Source: Paludibacteraceae bacterium (GTDB lineage Bacteria; Bacteroidota; Bacteroidia; Bacteroidales; Paludibacteraceae). Taken from it: 64,000 nt of DNA. A program made the position numbers and the translations under genes. Below are positions 42,973-49,917 of this stretch, in pieces; within the stretch, counting starts at the first letter, position 1, and the number at the start of each line of letters is the position of its first letter. The notes below the pieces were generated by a model that was not told the origin of the DNA, searched no databases, and was given only the letters and a program-made list of their open reading frames with translations. The DNA lies in contig JAFVTU010000017.1 of NCBI GenBank assembly GCA_017503075.1, positions 1 through 64,000 of the forward strand, read 5' to 3'.

Positions 42973-43833
42973 ATGAAGTGTCGAAGTTTATTTAATATGC
43001 ATTTCACCACCACGATATCTGTTTCGTTGGTGCTGTTTCTTGTTGGCCTTGAGTGTGTGGTACTAATGTCTGCCCGTGAGTTAGTGAAAAGTTTGCGGGA
43101 GAATGTCACTTTGACTGTAGTGCTAGAGGATGAAGCTACTGAGGAGGAGATAGCTCGCTTTCAAGACTTAATGGATAAAGCCTCCTATGTTTTGGAGAGT
43201 GTCTATATTTCACGCGAGGAAGCCTTACAAGAACACATTGCCAATTTGGGCGAAGATCCAGGTGATTTTTTGGGTTATAACCCATTGACGGATGCTTTTG
43301 AGGTACGTTTGAATGCTGCATATACACCTGCAGATAGCATTGCAGTGATTGGGGCACAATTATCAACATTACCGTATATTAATCAAATAATATATCAAAC
43401 AGACATTGTTGATATATTGGATCGAAATATCACTGAAGTGTCATTTATCTTGTTGATAGTAGCTGTGATATTATTGGTGATTGCATTGGTACTGATTGGT
43501 AATACTATTCAGCTGCAGATCTATTCTAAGAGATTCTTAATCAATACGATGCGTCTAGTAGGTGCTACTCCTTGGGTAATCAAGTGGCCTTTTGTCCGCA
43601 GAAATTTGTTGATGGGAGTAGAGGCCGCATTGATTGCATGTGTACTGTTGGCAGGAGTGTATTATTATTGCGTTAGTCAAGTGGGGATTTCTTTGTTCCC
43701 ATTGACAAGTAAGAATATTGCGTTCTTAGTTTCAATCGTACTTCTATGTGGGTTAATGATTACATTCTTCGCGTCTGTCGCTGCTACGAATCGTTATATT
43801 CGAATGAAAACGAATAAATTATATGAAATATAA
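42973..43833 (+). CDS. ftsX: Cell division protein FtsX
   Basis: The 286-residue protein has the FtsX topology: a first helix (about 13-33), an extracellular loop with VTLTVVLEDEATEEEI and VYISREEALQEH, then three helices in the C-terminal half (LLIVAVILLVIALVLIGN, and so on), with RLVGATPWVIKWPFVRR between them. FtsEX controls septal peptidoglycan hydrolases. The partner ftsE is not in the window. It overlaps the DUF3098 gene by 11 nt. Confidence 0.93.
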   Translation: MKCRSLFNMHFTTTISVSLVLFLVGLECVVLMSARELVKSLRENVTLTVVLEDEATEEEIARFQDLMDKASYVLESVYISREEALQEHIANLGEDPGDFLGYNPLTDAFEVRLNAAYTPADSIAVIGAQLSTLPYINQIIYQTDIVDILDRNITEVSFILLIVAVILLVIALVLIGNTIQLQIYSKRFLINTMRLVGATPWVIKWPFVRRNLLMGVEAALIACVLLAGVYYYCVSQVGISLFPLTSKNIAFLVSIVLLCGLMITFFASVAATNRYIRMKTNKLYEI

Positions 43834-44041
43834 TCTTCCTAAATTCAATGCTATTTTAATTGCCATTAGTTTGGTGGTTGTGGTTGTTGGTTTTGCTCTT
43901 ATGGTGGGCGAGCCAAGTGGTGTAACAGAGTTTAATCCAGATATCTTTTCCACACGTCGCATTACGGTGGGACCGATGGTTGCTCTATTTGGATTTATGC
44001 TGATGATAGTTGCTATTTTATATAAACCTCGAAAGAAATGA
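43823..44041 (+). CDS. DUF3098 membrane protein
   Basis: The 72-residue protein has two transmembrane helices and the family core EFNPDIFSTRRITVGP. DUF3098 genes commonly lie between ftsX and uppP in Bacteroidota, as here. Its function is unknown; the context suggests cell envelope assembly. It overlaps ftsX by 11 nt and uppP by 4 nt. Confidence 0.88.
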   Translation: MKYNLPKFNAILIAISLVVVVVGFALMVGEPSGVTEFNPDIFSTRRITVGPMVALFGFMLMIVAILYKPRKK

Positions 44042-44847
44042 CTTGGTGGGAAGCTTTGATTTTAGGATTAGTCCAAGGACTAACTGAGTTTCTTCCTGTT
44101 TCTTCGTCTGGTCACCTTGAGATTGGACAGGAGTTGTTGGGTACTGCTGGTGAGGAGAACCTGACTTTTGCTATTGTGGTGCATACAGCCACGGTACTTT
44201 CTACATTGGTTATACTATGGAAAGAAGTATCACAACTTTTCAAGGGTACATTTACCACAATTAGATGGAATGAGGATAAAAATTACGTGGCCATGATTAT
44301 GGTATCTATGATACCCGTTTTTGTTGTCGGTATGTTCTTTAAAGAGCAAGTGGAGAGTTTCTTTGGAAGTGGTCTCTTACTTGTGGGAATATGTCTGTGC
44401 GTAACAGCAGTGCTGTTGTATTGTAGCGAGTGGTTAAGCAAGCATCGTGCAGGAGTTGGGCACGAAGTCGGGTACAAAGATGCTATTATAATTGGTCTAG
44501 CGCAGGCAGTAGCTGTGCTGCCTGGTCTTAGTCGTAGTGGCACAACTATTGCAACTGGATTGCTTTGTGGAGTAAAAAAGGAAAGTGTAACTAAGTTTTC
44601 GTTTCTGATGGTGTTGATTCCTATTTTAGGAGAGGCATTTTTAGAATTGTTGGATATGTTAACAGATGAAGCTGTTGTAATGACTATAGGAATACTTCCG
44701 TTGACTGTTGGATTTTTTGCCGCCTTTGCCTCTGGATGCTTTGCCTGTCGCTTTATGATTAATATTGTTCGTCGTCAAAAACTGTTTTATTTTGCAGTAT
44801 ATTGCCTTTGTGTAGGTATATTCTCCATTATATATGGACTTTGTTGA
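44038..44847 (+). CDS. uppP: Undecaprenyl-diphosphatase UppP/BacA
   Basis: The 269-residue polytopic membrane protein has both family motifs: LVQGLTEFLPVSSSGHL (residues about 10-26) and VLPGLSRSGTTIATGL (about 160-175). It dephosphorylates undecaprenyl pyrophosphate to recycle the lipid carrier for cell-wall and O-antigen synthesis. It overlaps truB by 14 nt. Confidence 0.96.
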   Translation: MTWWEALILGLVQGLTEFLPVSSSGHLEIGQELLGTAGEENLTFAIVVHTATVLSTLVILWKEVSQLFKGTFTTIRWNEDKNYVAMIMVSMIPVFVVGMFFKEQVESFFGSGLLLVGICLCVTAVLLYCSEWLSKHRAGVGHEVGYKDAIIIGLAQAVAVLPGLSRSGTTIATGLLCGVKKESVTKFSFLMVLIPILGEAFLELLDMLTDEAVVMTIGILPLTVGFFAAFASGCFACRFMINIVRRQKLFYFAVYCLCVGIFSIIYGLC

Positions 44848-45529
44848 GGGGGAAATAATAGCATTTGATAAACCCTATCGTTGGACCAGTTTCGATGTGG
44901 TGGGGAAAGCACGCTGGTTATTGTGCAAGAAACTAGGGGTGAAAAAACTCAAAGTGGGGCATTCGGGAACTCTTGACCCTTTGGCAACTGGTGTTGTTGT
45001 TGTTTGCACAGGAAAAAAAACAAAACTGATAGATCAGCTACAGGCACATCAAAAGGAATATGTGGCAACATTGCAATTGGGAGCGACTACTCCTAGCTAT
45101 GATTTAGAAAAGGAGATAGATGTCACTTATCCTACCGCACATATCACGCGTGCATTGGTTGAGGAGGTTATTCCCACTTTTGAGGGAGAACAGTGGCAAG
45201 TGCCACCTATGTTCTCGGCAGTTAAAGTAGATGGCAAACGAGCCTATCAATTGGCCCGTCAAGGTGAAGAAGTACAACTCAAGGCTAAGCTGCTTGTTAT
45301 AGATGAGATTGAGATTTTGGAATTTAATGACATAACGATGCAACTCACCTTACGCATCGTTTGCTCCAAAGGTACTTATATTCGAGCACTTGCACGAGAT
45401 ATCGGTCAACGTCTCAATAGTGGAGCACATTTAATCGCTCTTCGTCGTACCCGAGTAGGAGAGATTAGTGTACAAGATTGCATAACATTCGAACAATTTA
45501 CTAACTTGATAGATAATGAAATTAAGTAA
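44834..45529 (+). CDS. truB: tRNA pseudouridine(55) synthase TruB
   Basis: The 231-residue protein has the catalytic motif VGHSGTLDPLATGVVVVC with the essential Asp, then YVATLQLGATTPSYD, PPMFSAVKVDGKRAYQLAR and CSKGTYIRALARDIG. It makes pseudouridine 55 in the T-loop of tRNAs. The length is short but normal for Bacteroidota. It overlaps queA by 14 nt. Confidence 0.96.
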   Translation: MDFVEGEIIAFDKPYRWTSFDVVGKARWLLCKKLGVKKLKVGHSGTLDPLATGVVVVCTGKKTKLIDQLQAHQKEYVATLQLGATTPSYDLEKEIDVTYPTAHITRALVEEVIPTFEGEQWQVPPMFSAVKVDGKRAYQLARQGEEVQLKAKLLVIDEIEILEFNDITMQLTLRIVCSKGTYIRALARDIGQRLNSGAHLIALRRTRVGEISVQDCITFEQFTNLIDNEIK

Positions 45530-46622
45530 CTTCAAATTCAAATTACCAGAAGAGCAGATTGCTCAGTTTCCAAGCCGTTTCCGTGATGATGCTCGCTTGC
45601 TTGTTTTGCATACAAAAACGGACAAATTAGAGCATAAACTGATGACCGATTTGGCATCGTATTTTGATGAAGGGGATCTGGTAATTGCTAATGATACCAA
45701 GGTCTTTCCTGCGCGTTTGTACGCTCAAAAAGAAAAAACACTAGCTAACATAGAAGTATTTTTGCTGCGTGAGTTGCAACATGAAAATCGTTATTGGGAT
45801 GTGCTTGTAGATCCGGCTCGTAAGATCCGTATTGGCAACAAACTTTTCTTTGACGAAGATGCTACTATCGTGGCAGAGGTAATTGATAATACTACTTCTC
45901 GTGGACGAACTCTGCGTTTCTTGACTGATTATGAGGCAGATGAATTTGTTAATCAATTATATGCTATGGGAGTTACTCCACTGCCGAAATATATCCGTCG
46001 TCCTATGGATGAGGAGACGATGATCCAATATGAAGATATTTTTGGTGATTTGCCTATTGATGAGATGGATGAGGAGCGCTATCAATCTGTCTTTGCTAAG
46101 CATATTGGTGCTGTCGCAGCACCTGCTGCTAGTCTGCATTTCTCCAAGAATCTTCTCAAGCGTTTGGAGATTCGTGGAGTAGATACGCATACTCTTACTT
46201 CACATATGGGATTGGGAAATTTCAAATCAGTAGATGTAGAAGACCTTTCTAAGCATAAGGTTGAAAGTGAGCAGATTAGCATTTCCTCTGTACTAGTACA
46301 GGCGGTGGATAAGGCGCATACTAACAACAAGCGAGTTTGCGCTGTTGGCACTGAGGTTATGCGTGCTTTAGAGCATGTGGTAGGTACCAATGGACAAATC
46401 AAGGCATATGAAGGGTGGACCAACAAATTCATTTATCCTCCGTACGACTTTACTGTGGCAAATGCATTCTTTGTCAATTTCTATATGCCTCAATCATCCC
46501 AATTGATGATGGTTGCAGCTTTTGGTGGACACGAAAGAGTGATGAATGCTTATAACCAAGCGGTTAAAGAGGGCTATCGTTTCGGAGATTATGGTGATGC
46601 TATGCTCATCCTCAACGATTAA
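45516..46622 (+). CDS. queA: S-adenosylmethionine:tRNA ribosyltransferase-isomerase QueA
   Basis: The 368-residue protein has family motifs from end to end: FKLPEEQIAQFPSRFRDDAR, LVIANDTKVFPARLYAQK, PLPKYIRRP, GAVAAPAASLHFS, LTSHMGLGNFKSVDVEDL and FIYPPYDF. It adds the ribosyl moiety of SAM to the queuosine precursor in tRNA, yielding epoxyqueuosine. No other queuosine gene is adjacent. Confidence 0.96.
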   Translation: MKLSNFKFKLPEEQIAQFPSRFRDDARLLVLHTKTDKLEHKLMTDLASYFDEGDLVIANDTKVFPARLYAQKEKTLANIEVFLLRELQHENRYWDVLVDPARKIRIGNKLFFDEDATIVAEVIDNTTSRGRTLRFLTDYEADEFVNQLYAMGVTPLPKYIRRPMDEETMIQYEDIFGDLPIDEMDEERYQSVFAKHIGAVAAPAASLHFSKNLLKRLEIRGVDTHTLTSHMGLGNFKSVDVEDLSKHKVESEQISISSVLVQAVDKAHTNNKRVCAVGTEVMRALEHVVGTNGQIKAYEGWTNKFIYPPYDFTVANAFFVNFYMPQSSQLMMVAAFGGHERVMNAYNQAVKEGYRFGDYGDAMLILND

Positions 46623-46657
46623 CTTTTAAACGCTTCAAACATTTTGAACATTACCTT

Positions 46658-47320
46658 ATGACTGTGCGTATTGATGAGAGTTGGCGACAAGTCTTGCAGT
46701 CTGAGTTTGACAAACCTTACTTCGGGTTGTTAGCGGATTTTGTGCGCCATGCATACGCTACGCATCAATGTTTCCCTCCTGCAGGGCAAATCTTCCGTGC
46801 TTTTGATCTTTGCCCGTTTGACAAAGTGCGTGTGGTGATTATAGGACAAGACCCATATCATGACGTCAATCAGGCACATGGGCTTTGCTTCTCGGTGCAA
46901 GATGGAGTGCGTATCCCGCCTTCATTGGAGAATATCTACAAGGAACTCCACCGCGATCTCGGTAGACCAATTCCTTCTTCCGGTAATCTCACGCATTGGG
47001 CAGAGCAGGGCGTTTTGCTACTCAATGCAACTCTCACAGTTGAAGCCCATCGCGCAGGTAGTCATCAAGGAAAAGGATGGGAAGAACTTACCGATGCAGC
47101 AATACAAGCACTTAATAATCAGCGTTCAAATATTGTCTTTATGCTCTGGGGAAGTTATGCCCAGCGCAAGGGACAGTATATTGATCGCAGACGACATCTG
47201 GTGCTGACCGCCGTACATCCTAGCCCTCTGAGTGCCTATCGTGGCTTTATTGGCTGTGGACACTTCTCACAAGCCAATAATTATCTTATCCAACATGGAC
47301 AAAGTCCTATCAATTGGTAA
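46658..47320 (+). CDS. ung: Uracil-DNA glycosylase, family 1
   Basis: The 220-residue protein has the water-activating loop VVIIGQDPYHDVNQAHGL (catalytic Asp), the uracil-binding region with LLLNATLTV, and the HPSPLSAYRGFIG loop with its catalytic His. It removes uracil from DNA. It is preceded by an AT-rich leader (AAACGCTTCAAACATTTTGA) similar to that before polA. Confidence 0.97.
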   Translation: MTVRIDESWRQVLQSEFDKPYFGLLADFVRHAYATHQCFPPAGQIFRAFDLCPFDKVRVVIIGQDPYHDVNQAHGLCFSVQDGVRIPPSLENIYKELHRDLGRPIPSSGNLTHWAEQGVLLLNATLTVEAHRAGSHQGKGWEELTDAAIQALNNQRSNIVFMLWGSYAQRKGQYIDRRRHLVLTAVHPSPLSAYRGFIGCGHFSQANNYLIQHGQSPINW

Positions 47321-47362
47321 ACTTCCGTTAGAACTTTTAGAACACTTAAAACTTTTTCAACA

Positions 47363-49702
47363 TTGAAGACCTTATTGCTTATAGATGCGTATGCAATGAT
47401 ATATCGCGCATACTATGCTTTTATTCGCGCGCCCCGTATGAACTCGCGCGGAGAGAATACTTCTGCTGTATTTGGTTTTGTGGTAACTTTTGAAGATCTA
47501 CTTAAGCGCCTCAAACCAACCCATATAGCAGTTGCATTTGATCCCGCGGGACCTACTTTCCGTCATGAGGCTTTTGAGCAATATAAGGCGCAACGACAAG
47601 AGACACCTGAAGACATTCGCTGGGCTGTTCCCCGCATAAAACAGATCCTTGAGGCTATGAATGTGCCTGTGTTGGAAGTACCGGGCTATGAGGCAGATGA
47701 TGTGATAGGTACTCTCGCTCATAAAGCCGAGAAGGAGGGTTTTGAAGTGTATATGGCAACCCCAGACAAAGACTATGGACAGCTTGTTACAGACCATATT
47801 TTTATGTTCCGTCCTCGCCATACTGGTGGTTTTGAGAAGTTAGGTCCTCAGGAAGTATGTGAAAAATATGGTTTGCAGAATCAATTGCAAGTGATAGACT
47901 TATTGGGTCTTATGGGTGATAGTAGCGATAATATCCCTGGCTGCAAAGGAGTCGGAGAGAAGACTGCTGTTCAGCTGCTACAGCAATTTGGATCTATTGA
48001 TAATCTCCTTGCAAACACCGATCAACTCAAAGGGGCGCTACAACGCAAAGTACAGGAGCAGGTGGAGGACATCCGTTTCTCACGTTTCTTAGCAACGATC
48101 AAAATAGATGTGCCTATAGATTTCAATGCTCAATCGCTTGTATATCAGGAGAAAAATTGGGAACAACTTGCCACCTTATATCGTGAGTTAGAGTTTAATT
48201 CTTTGCTCAAACAGGTTCCTGTAGAGCTCGCTAAACCTCTGGTAAAAACCTCCAAGAAAGCCAACCCCCAAGAGGCAACGCTTGACTTGTTTGCCGCTGT
48301 CGAACCAGACACCGCACCGTTACTACTCCAAGGGGATGCCGAGAGGGAGCTTGGGGAGGAGAATGTGCCACAAGAGTCATTAGAGGGGCGATTAGTGAAC
48401 TATTTGCTTAATCCAGAAGTGGCATATAACCCTGCTCTACCTATCCAGTGGGAAGCCTTGAAAGCGGATTCTGCCTTGTGGAATTTGTATAATGAGGTTG
48501 AATTACCATTGGCAGAAGTTTTGCATGAAATGCAGCAAGCAGGTGTGCGAGTGGATGTGGAAATGCTAAAGCAAGCAGAAGAGCAACTCAGCAAGGAATT
48601 AGTTACCCTTGAGCAGGGGATATATACGTCTGCTGGTGTGACTTTCAACGTCAATTCTCCTAAGCAAGTGGGTGAAGTTTTGTTTGATCAACTCAAATTA
48701 GATACCAAAGCCAAGAAGTCCAAAACGGGACAATACTCCACCTCGGAGGAAGTGCTTTTGGGCTTGAAAGGTAAACATGAGGTAGTAGGTATGATCCTGG
48801 AATATCGTGAGCTGAAGAAACTTATTTCTACCTATATCTCTGCTCTCCCAACCTATATCAACCCAGAAACAGGAAAGATACATACTACCTATAATCAGAC
48901 AGTTACGGCTACGGGACGCTTGTCGTCTTCCAATCCTAACCTGCAGAATCTCCCTATCCGCTCAGAGCGAGGACAACTTATTCGTCAAGCAGTTATTCCA
49001 GATGATGGATCTGTCTTCTTGTCTGCGGACTATTCACAGATAGAACTCCGACTGATGGCGCATTTCTCGCAGGACCCTCACTTGGTTGAAGCGTTCCGTT
49101 CTGGGCAAGATATTCACGCTGCCACGGCTGCGAAGATCTTTAATGTCCCTATCAATCAAGTTACAAAAGACCAACGCCGTCAAGCAAAAACTGCTAATTT
49201 TGGTATTATCTATGGCATTTCGGCTTTTGGACTAGCTCAGCAACTCGACTGTTCTCGCTCCGAGGCAAAAGCTCTTATTGATGATTATTTTGCTGCTTTC
49301 CCAGGAGTAATTGAGTATATTGAACGCCAGAAGCAACGCGCTCGCGAGCAGGGATATGCTCTTACACTTTTCGGACGGAAACGCCATCTGCCAGATATTC
49401 TATCACATAACGCTACAGTTCGTTCGTTTGCGGAGCGCAATGCGGTCAATTCGCCTATCCAAGGTACTGCTGCGGATATTATTAAAATGGCGATGGTCAC
49501 TATTCATCGCCGCCTAAAGGAAGAAGGACTTAAAGCGCAAATGATTATGCAGGTGCACGATGAGTTGAATTTCAATGTGCCTGAGAATGAGGTGGATAGA
49601 GTGCGTGAAATTGTTGTTTCCGAGATGCAAAATGTGGTTCATCTCACGGTGCCTTTAATTGCCGATTGTGGCATTGGAGCCAACTGGCTTGCCGCACACT
49701 GA
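47363..49702 (+). CDS. polA: DNA polymerase I without the 3'-5' exonuclease domain
   Basis: The protein has 779 residues and a TTG start (47363): KTLLLIDAYAMIYRAYYAF matches the normal N-terminus and no ATG suits. Residues 1-~290 are the 5'-3' exonuclease (YEADDVIGTLAHKAE, PDKDYGQLV, GDSSDNIPGCKGVGEKTA). The polymerase follows from about 370 (TATGRLSSSNPNLQNLP, FLSADYSQIELRLMAHFS, RRQAKTANFGIIYG, QVHDELNF). Between them is only a short linker (about 290-360), with no DxE, NxxxD or YxxxD exonuclease motifs, where homologues of about 920 residues carry a proofreading domain. Confidence 0.92.
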   Translation: MKTLLLIDAYAMIYRAYYAFIRAPRMNSRGENTSAVFGFVVTFEDLLKRLKPTHIAVAFDPAGPTFRHEAFEQYKAQRQETPEDIRWAVPRIKQILEAMNVPVLEVPGYEADDVIGTLAHKAEKEGFEVYMATPDKDYGQLVTDHIFMFRPRHTGGFEKLGPQEVCEKYGLQNQLQVIDLLGLMGDSSDNIPGCKGVGEKTAVQLLQQFGSIDNLLANTDQLKGALQRKVQEQVEDIRFSRFLATIKIDVPIDFNAQSLVYQEKNWEQLATLYRELEFNSLLKQVPVELAKPLVKTSKKANPQEATLDLFAAVEPDTAPLLLQGDAERELGEENVPQESLEGRLVNYLLNPEVAYNPALPIQWEALKADSALWNLYNEVELPLAEVLHEMQQAGVRVDVEMLKQAEEQLSKELVTLEQGIYTSAGVTFNVNSPKQVGEVLFDQLKLDTKAKKSKTGQYSTSEEVLLGLKGKHEVVGMILEYRELKKLISTYISALPTYINPETGKIHTTYNQTVTATGRLSSSNPNLQNLPIRSERGQLIRQAVIPDDGSVFLSADYSQIELRLMAHFSQDPHLVEAFRSGQDIHAATAAKIFNVPINQVTKDQRRQAKTANFGIIYGISAFGLAQQLDCSRSEAKALIDDYFAAFPGVIEYIERQKQRAREQGYALTLFGRKRHLPDILSHNATVRSFAERNAVNSPIQGTAADIIKMAMVTIHRRLKEEGLKAQMIMQVHDELNFNVPENEVDRVREIVVSEMQNVVHLTVPLIADCGIGANWLAAH

Positions 49703-49732
49703 TACTTAGTGTTGATTTGAAGATATATATAT

Positions 49733-49770
49733 CCCCAAGGAGTTTAACGATACTTCTTGGGGCTGTTTTT
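49733..49770 (+). terminator. Intrinsic terminator after polA
   Basis: CCCCAAG (49733-49739) pairs with CTTGGGG (49756-49762), extended by weaker pairs, followed by a T-rich run. It ends the T9SS-polA transcript. Confidence 0.75.
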
Positions 49771-49824
49771 GTATAACTTTTGATATCGAATTGCAAAAAA
49801 AAAGTGAAAATTTCTGTCTCAAAA

Positions 49825-49855
49825 TTTGCAAAAGTCATTTTTTTTTTTACCTTTG
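49825..49855 (+). promoter_or_regulatory. Bacteroidota-type promoter
   Basis: TTTG at 49825-49828 and TAccTTTG at 49848-49855 are 19 nt apart, with an oligo-T run just before the -7 element. The leader to the ATG at 49918 is about 60 nt. Confidence 0.75.
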
Positions 49856-49917
49856 CCGCCTAAATAATAATGGAGAATAATTAAACAATCTAATATTAAC
49901 TTCTAAATTTTAGTATT

